DNA from: Candidatus Contendibacter sp.
Lineage (GTDB): Bacteria; Pseudomonadota; Gammaproteobacteria; Competibacterales; Competibacteraceae
Direction: 5' to 3'
NCBI GenBank assembly: GCA_029624765.1
Contig: JARSSO010000050.1
Location: 1-49,980, forward strand
Length of the DNA stretch: 49,980 nucleotides
This document shows, piece by piece, positions 40,084 through 47,812 of this stretch (position 1 is its first letter; each line of letters begins with the position of its first letter). The notes under the pieces are model-generated. The model was given only the letters and a program-made list of their open reading frames with translations, ran no database searches and was not told the DNA's origin. The position numbers and the translations under genes are program-made.

Positions 40084-40385
40084 ACAACGCCGGGGACGTG
40101 GGAGTGAGGAAAGCGCCTCCGCCGCGCCGGACGGACCCGCGCGGCGCCCAGCGGACGGCGGACAGCGAACCGCCATGGTCCCGCCGCGGGCTGTTTCGCC
40201 CGGAGGCGGTTCCCAGCGGACAGCGATAGCGCCGATCCGTACCGCCCAAGCGTGCTCCTGGCCGGGAACCGCCGAGACCCAAAGCGCAAAATCACCCAGA
40301 ACCCGACGCGCGATGGACGCAGGAACGGGAACAGCGGCAGGAAGCCCGGAACTAGCGGTTATCCGGTGGTGACCCGGTGCCGCAT

Positions 40386-40400
40386 GTGATAAATTATCAC
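40386..40400. promoter_or_regulatory. Operator palindrome GTGATAA-A-TTATCAC
   Basis: A perfect 15-bp palindrome with 7-bp arms lies 30-44 bases before the ATG of the HTH gene. Its position and AT-rich sequence in a GC-rich region suggest self-repression by that regulator. Confidence 0.7.
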
Positions 40401-40429
40401 TCGACTGCCTAAATATGAGGTTAAAGCCC

Positions 40430-40651
40430 ATGACGAACGATGAACGGATCGGCCACAAGATTACGGTGCGGCGGGCCGTACTCAGGATGAACCAAGCGGA
40501 GTTGGCCCGTCGAGCCGGCGTTGCGCAGAGCTACATCAGCATGATCGAGAACGGCGAACGGCCGCTAACCGACGAACTGCTCCAGCGGATCGTGGCGGCG
40601 CTCGATTGCAAGCCAGAGCATCTTCTGCGGGAATTCCAGGACGTGGCCTGA
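40430..40651 (+). CDS. Xre-family helix-turn-helix regulator
   Basis: A 73-residue protein consisting of one Xre/Cro-type domain: KITVRRAVLRMNQAELARRAG, VAQSYISMIENGERPLTDELL and VAALDCKPEHLL. The helix-turn-helix is complete (QAELARRAGVAQSYISMIE). A GAGG lies nine bases before the chosen ATG; an ATG at 40415 would add five residues. It ends 5 bp before the convergent rep gene. Its operator is probably the palindrome at 40386-40400. It could regulate replication genes or the neighbouring islands. Confidence 0.8.
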   Translation: MTNDERIGHKITVRRAVLRMNQAELARRAGVAQSYISMIENGERPLTDELLQRIVAALDCKPEHLLREFQDVA

Positions 40652-40655
40652 CCGC

Positions 40656-41978
40656 CTATGCCGCGTTCCACAGCGCCCGGTCCTCGTCGCTCAACCGGAG
40701 GTTTTCCCGGGCCAGGAAATCATCCAGCGTGGGCAACGGCAACCGCTCCATTACGAACGCCCGGAACGCGGCGTGCTCGAAATCCAGCTTTTTACCGCGC
40801 AACAGGGATTTCCAGACCGGTTGAGCTTGGGTAAATGTGTCCCGCCATTGCTGGATCACGGTTTCGGGAGTTTCCTGGTACTGCTCGCGCGCCGCCGCTA
40901 GCTTACAGGCCATGAAGCGTTCTTTCAGACGCCGCAATTCCCGTTGGCGCCCTTCCACGCCTTCCCGCCGCCGCCGCTTTTCCGTCTGCCGCTGGGTTTG
41001 CTCGATTTCCGGGTCGAGCCAGTCGTCCTGAATCGCCTGGATGAAAAAGCCGGCCTGGTTTTTCACTTCCTTGTGCTGCGCGGTCAGCGCCAGTTTTTGC
41101 CGAATCCGATCCAGGTCGTAGCGGTCGAGGATGGCCCGCGCCGCCTTTTCCGCCAGGCCCAGACGCACCAATTCGGCGAACGCCGCCCGCCGTTCCTCGC
41201 TTTCCGTGTCCACCGGCATTGCTTCGCCCGGCGGCTCGGCCATGGCTTCCTCCGGCGCGCTGCCCAGTTCCGCCGCGCCAGTAGTCAGCGCTTCGTCGTC
41301 GCTGTCGAACACCAGCCGAACCCCGACGATCTTGCCGCCCCGGCCCTGCTTGACCGGTTCCCAGGTAAATGATTTTCCAGTTTTTTCCAGTAATTCCAGC
41401 CGCGCCGGTTCCAAAACCCTGTTCTTGAAATTACGAAAGATTTCGTATTCATCCTCTTCCAGCCCCAATACTTCCCATAACTCCCCCAAGGAAAATACCA
41501 CTTCATTTTTTCCCCTGCCTAGAAAGGACTTTCTGAATTCAAAAAACCGGATCGCATACTGCCCCTTGAATTGCATGACTTGTTCGAGTTCGTACCGCGT
41601 AAAATACGACTTCAGTTGCAATAACAACGGCTTTAGCTCCGGATCGAAACGAAACGATATCGTGCCCTGCTTTTCCTTATATCTTGCCGATGAAAGCCAC
41701 GTCGTTTTCAGTAACTCCTTGGTCTCCGGATTGTAAAATTTAAGTATCCTGGTGAGTAATCTATCCGTCACCCTGTTCAACACGGCATATTGCTGTTTGT
41801 GAGTAATACCCAATATATCCCCAAGTTCTGTTACACGGAACGTGTAAACCTGGAAATCCGTATCGTCCCTATGGATCTGCGAGATCAAAATTTTGATGAT
41901 TTTCTGTTCCTCGACCGTCAATCGGTATCTTGCCTCGATCAATCGGTTGCTTTGAACGACCAACAATTTCCTGATCAC
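40656..41978 (-). CDS. Plasmid replication initiator, Rep_3 superfamily
   Basis: A 440-residue initiator. The first winged-helix domain begins LLVVQSNRLIEARYRLTVEEQKI and contains VTELGDILGITHKQQYAVLN. The second contains LKSYFTRYELEQVMQFKGQYAIRFFEF and a further DNA-binding helix. This matches Rep_3 (pi, RepE, pPS10 RepA) initiators, which bind iterons as monomers and repress as dimers. The C-terminal ~200 residues form a charged helical extension longer than usual. The start is GTG. The iteron array at 42066-42214 lies 90 bp upstream, so this is the main initiator of the replicon. Confidence 0.9.
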   Translation of the reverse strand: MIRKLLVVQSNRLIEARYRLTVEEQKIIKILISQIHRDDTDFQVYTFRVTELGDILGITHKQQYAVLNRVTDRLLTRILKFYNPETKELLKTTWLSSARYKEKQGTISFRFDPELKPLLLQLKSYFTRYELEQVMQFKGQYAIRFFEFRKSFLGRGKNEVVFSLGELWEVLGLEEDEYEIFRNFKNRVLEPARLELLEKTGKSFTWEPVKQGRGGKIVGVRLVFDSDDEALTTGAAELGSAPEEAMAEPPGEAMPVDTESEERRAAFAELVRLGLAEKAARAILDRYDLDRIRQKLALTAQHKEVKNQAGFFIQAIQDDWLDPEIEQTQRQTEKRRRREGVEGRQRELRRLKERFMACKLAAAREQYQETPETVIQQWRDTFTQAQPVWKSLLRGKKLDFEHAAFRAFVMERLPLPTLDDFLARENLRLSDEDRALWNAA

Positions 41979-42065
41979 TTTTCAGCCCGTGTTTATCCTT
42001 GATCCAGCAAAACCATAGCACAGAGACACTAACATTGATACTGCTCTTGGCTTGTATCAAAGTTC

Positions 42066-42214
42066 ACCCACTCCAAGTATCAAAGTTCGCGGCGCTCACC
42101 CACTCCAAGTATCAAAGTTCGCGGCACTCACCCACTCCAAGTATCAAACTTACCCACTCCAAGTATCAAAGTTTACCCACTCCAAGTATCAAACTTACCC
42201 ACTCCATGTATCAC
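42066..42214. repeat. Iteron array of the replication origin
   Basis: Six copies of ACCCACTCCAAGTATCAAAG-type repeats start at 42066, 42098, 42130, 42152, 42175 and 42197; the last is partial (CCATGTATCAC). Spacings are 32, 32, 22, 23 and 22 bp. A degenerate copy precedes them (GTATCAAAGTT near 42053), and a single copy lies apart at 42371-42389. AT-rich DNA follows at 42215-42280. This is a typical iteron origin bound by the adjacent Rep_3 protein. Confidence 0.9.
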
Positions 42215-42281
42215 ATAAAAAAAATAAGTAATTGATATTTAATGATTTTTTCTTGGCTAAACAAAAGGTTTTTAAAACAAA

Positions 42282-42323
42282 ACAACAACAGGGGGCGTTG
42301 CCCCCTGGCCCCCTTGTTGTTGT
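42282..42323 (-). terminator. Compound stem-loop with minus-strand T-tract
   Basis: Outer arms ACAACAACA (42282-42290) and TTGTTGTTGT (42314-42323) enclose GGGGGC-GTT-GCCCCC. On the minus strand it is followed by TTTTGTTTTAAAAA. It would stop leftward transcription before it enters the iterons and rep. Confidence 0.65.
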
Positions 42324-43012
42324 CTTATAATTGTATCTTAAAGTGGACATAACAGGAGTTTGCAGCGCTTCCCACGTATCAAAGTTCGCTACGCGCGCTA
42401 TTAAAACCGTACCACCTGGGAGAAGAGCCCCCGAGTCGCCAAGGGGAAGGAGAAGCCAGCGGCGGTGGCGAAACCCACCGGGGCGGGAGAAGCCTGGAGG
42501 TGGAAGCGATTCCCCGATGTGGGAAATCGCAAGGACCGCGATCACCGAATCAAAGGATCAAGACTGATTGGCGGGTAATCGCCGCTACCGGCAACCTTCA
42601 ACTGCCCATGGGGTTGTTGGAGCGTCACCGTTTCTAAATCACGGGAAAGACGCCCAGCGCCACCGCGCGATTCACCCGCCTTTCCCTTTCTCCCGGCCGG
42701 AGCCTGCCCTCCGCGCTTCGTTCGCCACCGGGCCATTTTGAGGGGATGGCCGAGCTTTTGACGCCCGCCGATTCCCGGACCCCACCGGGCCACACTGGAC
42801 AAAAAATATCCCTTGCTTGGCGAAAATCATCAATTCCCTTGCAAAGCGTCCAAGATGGACCTATAAGAAAATTATATAAATTGTATCAATTTATTACTAA
42901 TATACCATATTAATAGTATTGTAATCTGAGGAAGCTTCGCCCCAACCGAGCAACTTGATGGAGGAGCGCCGCAACTTTCAACAAGCAAATAATTGATATT
43001 TTTCATAAAAAA
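42324..43012. other. Non-coding interval between the two replication loci
   Basis: It has one isolated iteron-like copy (42371-42389), a GC-rich part without a supported gene (42390-42800), and an AT-rich part (42850-42935) with runs such as AAATTATATAAATTG. The AT-rich part would suit strand opening. TAATTGATATTT occurs near 42229 and again near 42991. A minus-strand frame at 42542-42802 lacks any domain. Confidence 0.5.
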
Positions 43013-43051
43013 CCAAGCCCGCCGCGTGCTTGGGGGCTACGGCGGGCTTGG
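43013..43051 (-). terminator. Hairpin before the O-like gene, terminator on the minus strand
   Basis: CCAAGCCCGCCG (43013-43024) and CGGCGGGCTTGG (43040-43051) pair perfectly. On the minus strand TTTTTTATG follows. It lies 30 bp before the ATG of the rightward gene, so it may stop antisense transcripts or act in that gene's leader. Confidence 0.65.
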
Positions 43052-43081
43052 CCCACAGGTCCCTTGTATCCGGAGCCATCC

Positions 43082-44242
43082 ATGGACGCGCAATCTTGCA
43101 GCAAGTTAAATGCCATGCCTAGCGAGCCTGGCTCAGACCTTTGGAGCCCGCTCGCCCTTCTCAATACGTTTGACCGGCCCATCGCCTTTCACCGCTGTTT
43201 CGTGACCCTCACCGGTTCGGTCACCGCCGCGCTGATGCTGAGCCAGGCGGTGTACTGGCAGAAGCACAACAGGCATGAGGACGGCTGGTGGTGGAAGACC
43301 ATGGAGGAGTGGGCCGAGGAGACTGGCCTCAGCCGCCGGGAGCAGGAAAGCGCCCGGAGTCGGCTAAAAACCGTGGGCCTGCTGGCGGAAGCGCGACGCG
43401 GCGTGCCGGCCAAGCTGTTTTACCAGGTGGACCTGCGCGCCCTGGCGCGCAGATTGAGCGACGTTCTCGCCCGCGCGACCGGAGCGCTCCAAACGAACGA
43501 TCCAGATTGCCCGAAAGAGGCAGTCCAGTTTGCACGAAACCGCCAAACTAGATTGCACGAAACCGCCAATCAGGTTTGCACGAAACCGCCAATCAAGTTT
43601 GCACGAAACGTGCAAACAACTCCTTATAATACAGAGACTACCACAGAGACTACCACCACCACCCCAAACCCCGCCTCCACGAACGAGCGCGCGGCGGACC
43701 CCGAAACCGCTCGTGGTGGTGGTGGTGTTCGAGACCAAAACCCGGAAGACCCGGACGGCAACCACGGGGAAGCCAGCCGGGCGGCGAACGGGGAACAGAC
43801 GGTCAGCAAAGGGGAGAAGACCAACGGCCAGCGGGAAGAATTGGTCTATCCGGCCAAGCTCACCGCCACGGAGCGCGCCGACATCGCGGCGCAAGTCGAA
43901 CGGTTACCCGTGGTCATCGCCCAGCAAATGCTGGACGTGCTTGAATCGAGGATTCAAAGCGGGCACATCAGAACCAACCCCGCGGCGGTACTGCGCGGGG
44001 TCGTGCGCAGATATCAGACCAGTCCCGACCGCTTCGATCCGTCCTCGGGATTCCATGTTGCGGAGCAGCGCCACCGCCGTACCGAGGCAGAAACGCGGCT
44101 CCGGGCGGCCCTGGAGGCGCGCGATCCCGTACCCGCTACCCTTCCCCTACCCGACCATCCAAATCGTTCCAAATCGCGCCCAGCGGGTTTACAGGCCCTG
44201 CTCGATGCGGTGGCCCCGAGCCTGGGGCGGGCAACGGAATGA
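43082..44242 (+). CDS. Phage-O-like replication/helix-turn-helix protein with intragenic iterons
   Basis: A 386-residue protein. Residues ~20-130 form a winged-helix domain seen in phage replication-organiser proteins: SVTAALMLSQAVYWQKHNRH, WWKTMEEWAEETGLSRREQE and RLKTVGLLAEARRG. A low-complexity middle (~145-240, TETTTETTTTTPNP) is followed by a helical C-terminal domain (ATERADIAAQVERLP, NPAAVLRGVVRRY). DNA coding for residues ~142-178 holds five 23-bp iterons. This recalls lambda O, where the origin lies inside the gene. CCGGAG precedes the ATG. A second origin or a replication helper is likely. Confidence 0.75.
   Translation: MDAQSCSKLNAMPSEPGSDLWSPLALLNTFDRPIAFHRCFVTLTGSVTAALMLSQAVYWQKHNRHEDGWWWKTMEEWAEETGLSRREQESARSRLKTVGLLAEARRGVPAKLFYQVDLRALARRLSDVLARATGALQTNDPDCPKEAVQFARNRQTRLHETANQVCTKPPIKFARNVQTTPYNTETTTETTTTTPNPASTNERAADPETARGGGGVRDQNPEDPDGNHGEASRAANGEQTVSKGEKTNGQREELVYPAKLTATERADIAAQVERLPVVIAQQMLDVLESRIQSGHIRTNPAAVLRGVVRRYQTSPDRFDPSSGFHVAEQRHRRTEAETRLRAALEARDPVPATLPLPDHPNRSKSRPAGLQALLDAVAPSLGRATE
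43505..43617. repeat. Five 23-bp iterons inside the O-like gene
   Basis: Repeats start at 43505 (degenerate), 43528, 43551, 43574 and 43597, exactly 23 bp apart, with core GATTGCACGAAACCGCCAA or GTTTGCACGAAACCGCCAA. As 23 is not a multiple of three, the repeats encode different peptides, so the DNA itself is conserved. The last copy is a palindrome, GTTTGCAC-GAAAC-GTGCAAAC. AT-rich sequence follows (CCTTATAATACAGAG). Confidence 0.85.
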
Positions 44243-44267
44243 GCGCGGCGAAGCCGAGCGGCTCTTG

Positions 44268-44662
44268 ATGACCACGCTGGTCCGGCTGACCGCCGACCTG
44301 GTGGCGTTGCTCCACGGGGCGTTCGTGCTGTTCGTGGCGCTGGGCGGGTTGTTGGTCTGGCGCTGGCCCCGGCTGGCGTGGCCGCACCTGCCGGCGGTGG
44401 CCTGTGGGGCGCGATGATCGAGTTCACCGGCGGGATCTGCCCGCTGACCCCGCTGGAGCAACACCTGCGCCAAGTGATCGGCCAGGCTGGTTACGCCGGC
44501 GGCTTCATCGACCACTACCTGTGGACGCTGCTCTATCCAGCCGGGCTGACCCGCGAGATGCAATGGGCGCTGGGGGCGGGCGTGCTCATGGTCAATGGGG
44601 CGGTGTACGGCGTTCTCCTGGGGCGGTGGGCGCGGGCGGCGGGCCGGCGTGGGCGTGGGTAA
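44268..44662 (+). pseudogene. DUF2784 membrane protein, frameshifted
   Basis: The frame from 44268 encodes ADLVALLHGAFVLFVALGGLL and WPHLPAVA, then stops at 44415. The next frame continues as LWGAMIEFTGGICPLTPLEQ, GYAGGFIDHYLWTLLYPAGL and a last membrane helix to 44662. Together they match the DUF2784 family along its whole length (~130 residues, four helices). One base is missing or extra near 44398-44405, in GGTGGCCTGTGGGG. It is either a real frameshift or a sequencing error. Confidence 0.8.
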
Positions 44663-44667
44663 TCCGC

Positions 44668-45048
44668 GTGAGCGTCAGGGCGTGGCGTGGGGTGGTGGCG
44701 CTGGTGTTGGGGCTGGCGGCCGGTCCGGCGCCGGGCATCCCGCCGCGCTGCCAGGTCGTGCCGGCGGCGGACGCGCGGCTCCGGCTGGAGGTCTGGGGCC
44801 GGGAACTGGCCGGCGCGAAAGGCGCGGTCGCGGCGCATTCGGCCCGCCGCGTCGCCTGGGTGGCGGATCGCCAGGGCGTGGTGATCGAGGCGCTGTTCCT
44901 GGTGACGCTGCAAGCGGCTGGCGCTTCGGGCCGGCCGGGGGCGAGCGTGAGCCGCCCGCAATGGGTGCGCTGCACCGAGGTTGCCGGCGACGAGCGTCGT
45001 TTTGCTTCGGATTATGCACCGATCCACCACAAACCCCGTAGAAAGTGA
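44668..45048 (+). CDS. Secreted hypothetical protein
   Basis: A 126-residue exported protein. A signal peptide (VSVRAWRGVVALVLGLAAGPAPG) precedes a small beta-rich domain: RCQVVPAADARLRLEVWG, HSARRVAWVADRQGVVIEAL, FLVTLQAAGASG and QWVRCTEVAGD. Two Cys may form a disulphide. The start is GTG, 5 bp after the DUF2784 stop. No family was recognised. Confidence 0.55.
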   Translation: MSVRAWRGVVALVLGLAAGPAPGIPPRCQVVPAADARLRLEVWGRELAGAKGAVAAHSARRVAWVADRQGVVIEALFLVTLQAAGASGRPGASVSRPQWVRCTEVAGDERRFASDYAPIHHKPRRK

Positions 45049-45181
45049 CCTTCAACCCAGGCGACACATCCGGCTTGCCGCATCGGATGGACCAAAGGGT
45101 AAATGTCACTATTTCGGGAAGTAGCTAGAAAGCGCGATGGGGTTTGGTCTATGCTGAACCATCGCATGGTAGGCTTGGGGC

Positions 45182-45265
45182 ATGGCGTGTATCCAAATCA
45201 TCGATCTGGAGAGAAAAATCCGCAATCCGCAAATCCGCGATGAAGCTAATTATGGGGAGGACTAA
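45182..45265 (+). CDS. Possible 27-residue leader peptide
   Basis: ATG frame encoding MACIQIIDLERKIRNPQIRD then EANYGED, ending 5 bp before the adaptor-like gene at 45271. It has no firm Shine-Dalgarno. It may be a fragment or a leader peptide coupled to the next gene. It contains repeats of AATCCGC at the DNA level. Confidence 0.3.
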   Translation: MACIQIIDLERKIRNPQIRDEANYGED

Positions 45266-45270
45266 AAAAA

Positions 45271-45657
45271 ATGCTGACGATCCGTTCGGAACAGTTAAAC
45301 GTTCTAGACCAGGCATCAACTGCAAGCTTCCACCACCGCTTAATGTTATTTCTTCGGAAAGAAATCCCTGAAGCAACTTCTTCAATGGATGATGTGGCGT
45401 TAATGGAGTATATTATTGAAAGCGAGCGCCGAGCCTCAAGGTATGATATTGAGTCTGAAGCTGGGGTTGCTCAATTTGTTTGCTTGACGTTCGCTGCTGG
45501 CTTGAAATTCGATGAACTTCCTGAAGTGCAAAACTACTTGCAACAGCCTGGTCTTGAACCTGAAGAAAAGCTTGATGAGCTTGTCAATTATCTCAATGCC
45601 TTGGAAGATAATCCGGATACGAATCCTGCCGAAGTCTTGCTCGCGCCAGAAAATTAA
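45271..45657 (+). CDS. Putative toxin adaptor/chaperone-like protein
   Basis: A 128-residue acidic helical protein starting MLTIRSEQLNVLDQA, then FHHRLMLFLRKEIPE, YIIESERRASRYDIESEAGVAQFVCLTFAAGLKFDE and a Glu-rich tail. Small proteins with an MLTIRxEQ start and a RYGI/RYDI...FDE segment are often found next to effector genes of type VI or related secretion systems. The tight spacing with a toxin (20 bp) and its immunity gene makes an adaptor or chaperone plausible. No secretion genes are present here. GGGGAGG lies upstream of the ATG. AT-rich. Confidence 0.6.
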   Translation: MLTIRSEQLNVLDQASTASFHHRLMLFLRKEIPEATSSMDDVALMEYIIESERRASRYDIESEAGVAQFVCLTFAAGLKFDELPEVQNYLQQPGLEPEEKLDELVNYLNALEDNPDTNPAEVLLAPEN

Positions 45658-45676
45658 AAATTTTAAGATTTGAACG

Positions 45677-46168
45677 ATGGCTTGGCCAGTAATAATACGT
45701 GGATTAGCCGCTGCGGGAGCAGCTATTTGGCGAGCTGCAAAGAATCCTGCGGTACGCAGTGCCGCCGTGCGTGCGGCTAAAAGTGTTGGAAGATTTTTCA
45801 GCCGGTTTGCAAAAAAATCCAGGCAGCTATGCGATAAAGCATGGCGAGCTGTAAGAGGTAGGAATATAAAAACATCTCCCAAATCGCTTCAAAAGAAATT
45901 TAAGCATGCAAATGACTTTGGGGTTAAAGGAAATTACAGCGTTGATAATGCGGCAAAATTTAAGCAGGCCATCGAAAACCATGTTAATAGTTCGTCAACG
46001 AAAGTCATTAGAGGTACGTATCATGGACAACCCGTCAAGCACTATGTTAATCCTCAAACAGGACTAAATGTTATTAAAGATTCCTCAGGACAATTTGTTA
46101 GCGGTTGGAAACTCAGTCCAGCACAATTAAAGCATGTATTATCAGGTGGAAAATTAGGAGGAGGCTGA
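45677..46168 (+). CDS. Colicin-D-type tRNase toxin
   Basis: A 163-residue toxin. Residues ~1-45 are hydrophobic and basic (MAWPVIIRGLAAAGAAIW, RSAAVRAAKSVGRFFSRF), a possible membrane or secretion signal. Residues ~70-163 match the colicin D catalytic domain: LQKKFKHANDFGVKG, FKQAIENHV, IRGTYHGQPVKHYVNPQTG and FVSGWKLSPAQLKHVLSGG. Colicin D cuts tRNA-Arg anticodon loops. The Lys-Phe-Lys-His segment contains residues of the expected active site. It is far shorter than a colicin, so delivery must differ. Immunity is encoded next (46170). Confidence 0.8.
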   Translation: MAWPVIIRGLAAAGAAIWRAAKNPAVRSAAVRAAKSVGRFFSRFAKKSRQLCDKAWRAVRGRNIKTSPKSLQKKFKHANDFGVKGNYSVDNAAKFKQAIENHVNSSSTKVIRGTYHGQPVKHYVNPQTGLNVIKDSSGQFVSGWKLSPAQLKHVLSGGKLGGG

Positions 46169-46169
46169 A

Positions 46170-46475
46170 ATGAAATCCAGGAAATCTAGGTTTGAACCAT
46201 ATATAGATTTACTTCGGAGCTTTGGTCATAAAGAAATAACTGCTGCTAGTTTTGAAAGTCAATATTTAGACATGTACAAGAATGATTCTACGGATTGGAG
46301 TGAGGCAGAATTTGAAATATTGGAAGAGTTATTTTTCGCGGTTGATTCATTCTGTGTAGAAGATAACCTCCGCGATGAAGATGACTTAGATGAAAATCAA
46401 TTGCGGGAAGCATGCAGGAATGCTTGGTTTAAGATTCATGACCATATAGCTAATTTAACTGGCTCTACGAACTAG
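46170..46475 (+). CDS. Colicin-D-type immunity protein
   Basis: A 101-residue acidic protein: FEPYIDLLRSFGHKEITAAS, FESQYLDMYKNDSTDWSEAE, FEILEELFFAVDSFCVED and DDLDENQLREACRNAWFKI. This matches the colicin immunity family that includes ImmD. The charge (many Asp/Glu) complements the basic toxin and mimics the tRNA phosphate backbone. It begins 1 bp after the toxin stop, preceded by AGGAGG inside the toxin gene, so the two are co-translated. Confidence 0.82.
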   Translation: MKSRKSRFEPYIDLLRSFGHKEITAASFESQYLDMYKNDSTDWSEAEFEILEELFFAVDSFCVEDNLRDEDDLDENQLREACRNAWFKIHDHIANLTGSTN

Positions 46476-46792
46476 ACACTCGCTTATCACTCTGCCCAGT
46501 CTTACTGGCCTGTAAGCTGTGGCAACGAAAATTGTTGGTTGGTCAGATGTGGTTATCTACACGCTGTTGGTTATCGGCATGACTTACGCTTCTCTTCGCG
46601 TTGTTGAGAATCCTTGAACGTGGCGAAAGCGCCTGATTTCGAAAGGGTCGAGCGAATGTTCGTAACCTCTCTTGTCTTAAATCGCAAAAGCCTGATGTCT
46701 GGATCGGGCTTTTTTTTCGCAGGGGACGATGCCGGGGAGGGCTGAGGTTCGGTTACCACCCCTATCACGGCGTTGCCCGTCGGAGCCAGCCA
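46476..46792. other. Interval after the toxin/immunity cassette
   Basis: No gene is supported in these 317 bases. A + strand terminator (46686-46717) closes the toxin cassette. The AT-rich to GC-rich change near 46720 marks the right edge of the acquired segment. Confidence 0.55.
46686..46717 (+). terminator. Rho-independent terminator after the toxin/immunity genes
   Basis: AAAAGCCTGAT pairs with ATCGGGCTTTT (11 bp, with one T-G wobble) around GTCTGG, followed by a run of T (eight or more). It ends the rightward transcript of the toxin cassette and may also serve the minus strand, where AAAAGCC precedes it. Confidence 0.75.
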
Positions 46793-46993
46793 TCAGCGGC
46801 GCGGAAATTTCCAGGTCGGCGGGAAGCGTCCGGGCCAGCGCGCGGCCAGCCGTTGCTGCTCGGCTTCGCGCTGGCGGTCCGATTCCGCCACGCCCCGGCG
46901 CTGAAGCCAGAGCAGATCGCCCATCAGCAGGAGCATGAGCAGGCTGATGAACACCACCAGCAGAGCGATCCGTTGCGCCAGGAGCGGGGTCAT
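46793..46993 (-). CDS. Small membrane protein with basic tail
   Basis: A 66-residue protein with one strong hydrophobic helix (IALLVVFISLLMLLLMGDLLW, ~9-29) and a basic helical C-terminus (AEQQRLAARWPGRFPPTWKF). It overlaps the upstream gene as ATGA. Probably an inner-membrane small protein; function unknown. Confidence 0.6.
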   Translation of the reverse strand: MTPLLAQRIALLVVFISLLMLLLMGDLLWLQRRGVAESDRQREAEQQRLAARWPGRFPPTWKFPRR

Positions 46994-47214
46994 GGCGGAT
47001 CGACCTCACGGCGGCGCTGGCTGGCGGCGTCCTGCATGAAGCGGTTCAGGTCCTGCTCGAACTTTTTCAGGTCCTGGGGCTGGGCCGGCACGGCCGGCGC
47101 GGTGGTGGAATCCCGCAGCGGCGGAATACGCGCCGCTGGTGGCGGCTGGCCCAGCCAGCGGGCCAGGGTCAGGCCGATGACGGCCAGCCCGATCAGCAGC
47201 AGGACGATGCGCAT
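46990..47214 (-). CDS. Small membrane-anchored protein, Pro-rich
   Basis: A 74-residue protein with an N-terminal anchor (MRIVLLLIGLAVIGLTLARWL), a Pro/Ala linker, and a charged helix (LKKFEQDLNRFMQDAASQRR). Translationally coupled to the gene at 46793. Both may form a small envelope complex. No family known. Confidence 0.6.
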   Translation of the reverse strand: MRIVLLLIGLAVIGLTLARWLGQPPPAARIPPLRDSTTAPAVPAQPQDLKKFEQDLNRFMQDAASQRRREVDPP

Positions 47215-47250
47215 GGCGATGGCTCCTACCGAGAGACCTCGGCCCCGCCG

Positions 47251-47748
47251 TTAGCGGGTCGATTCCGCGGGGAGGAAAACGGTTCCGGTGGGACCCTGCC
47301 CCATTTCCTGGTACTCGACATCCCCCGCTTGCGCCCAGACAAAGTGCGGAGTCCGGGCCGGCGCGATGTACGCCGCGCCCGCCGGGATGGCGACGGCCCC
47401 GGTTTCGGCAAAGGCGGTCCCGAAACCCACATGGAGCGTGCCGGATAGTACGGTCGTGATCCGCTCGTCCGGGTGGATATGCGGTGGGATGCGGCCCCCC
47501 GGAGCCAGCTTCACGCGGAGGAGGTACAGGCCCGTCTGGGATTCGCTCCCCACCAGCCAGGCGCTGCGCAGGGCCGGCAGCGTCGGCGGGCTGACCCAGG
47601 TCAGGCGCTCGGGCAGAATCGGGGCAGGCGCCGGCGCCGCCGCCAGGGCGAGGCCGGGAATACTCACCAGCCAGAGGACAGCGAGGTGGGCGGCGAACGC
47701 GGCGTTCTGGCCGAGAGCGCCGATGCGCTGGCGAAGGTCGATGGACAT
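47251..47748 (-). CDS. Secreted cupin-domain protein
   Basis: A 165-residue exported cupin. The signal sequence (~15-37, FAAHLAVLWLVSIPGLALAAA) leads into a cupin: KLAPGGRIPPHIHPDERITTVLSGTLHV (motif 1 with two His and Glu) and IPAGAAYIAPARTPHFVWA (motif 2 with the last His). This form resembles secreted cupins of unknown substrate that accompany stress or metal genes. The ATG at 47748 is chosen as the first start giving a proper signal peptide. Confidence 0.8.
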   Translation of the reverse strand: MSIDLRQRIGALGQNAAFAAHLAVLWLVSIPGLALAAAPAPAPILPERLTWVSPPTLPALRSAWLVGSESQTGLYLLRVKLAPGGRIPPHIHPDERITTVLSGTLHVGFGTAFAETGAVAIPAGAAYIAPARTPHFVWAQAGDVEYQEMGQGPTGTVFLPAESTR

Positions 47749-47812
47749 GGAGCGGTTTCTCGGTGGTAGGTATAAGGTTGAAGGAGAAGCTGGAATTCGT
47801 CGACCCCGACGA

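Larger units (their letters stand above)
38650..40385. other. 1.7-kb GC-rich non-coding interval with T-depleted island II
   Basis: No gene is supported. Long frames on both strands are compositional artefacts (Arg/Ala/Pro/Gly-rich). The core, about 39519-39964, is nearly T-free on the + strand, with 39655-39964 (310 bases) completely so. Left of it are short direct repeats (GCGACGAGGAGCAAG at 39287-39301 and 39418-39432) and the repeat modules shared with 31.2 kb (39041-39156). A small hairpin lies at 40065-40083. Confidence 0.75.

Noticed and set aside
31135..40385. CRISPR array, tRNA or rRNA in the GC-rich regions
   Set aside because: No regularly spaced direct repeats with unique spacers and no cloverleaf or ribosomal sequence could be found. 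The repeats seen are isolated modules.
38225..40458. Long frames on both strands (up to 529 codons)
   Set aside because: Compositional artefacts of very GC-rich, T-poor DNA. Products are low-complexity Arg/Ala/Gly/Pro proteins without domains or start signals.
42542..42802. 86-codon minus-strand frame near the origin
   Set aside because: Low-complexity Arg/Gly/Lys product with no Shine-Dalgarno, in an origin spacer.
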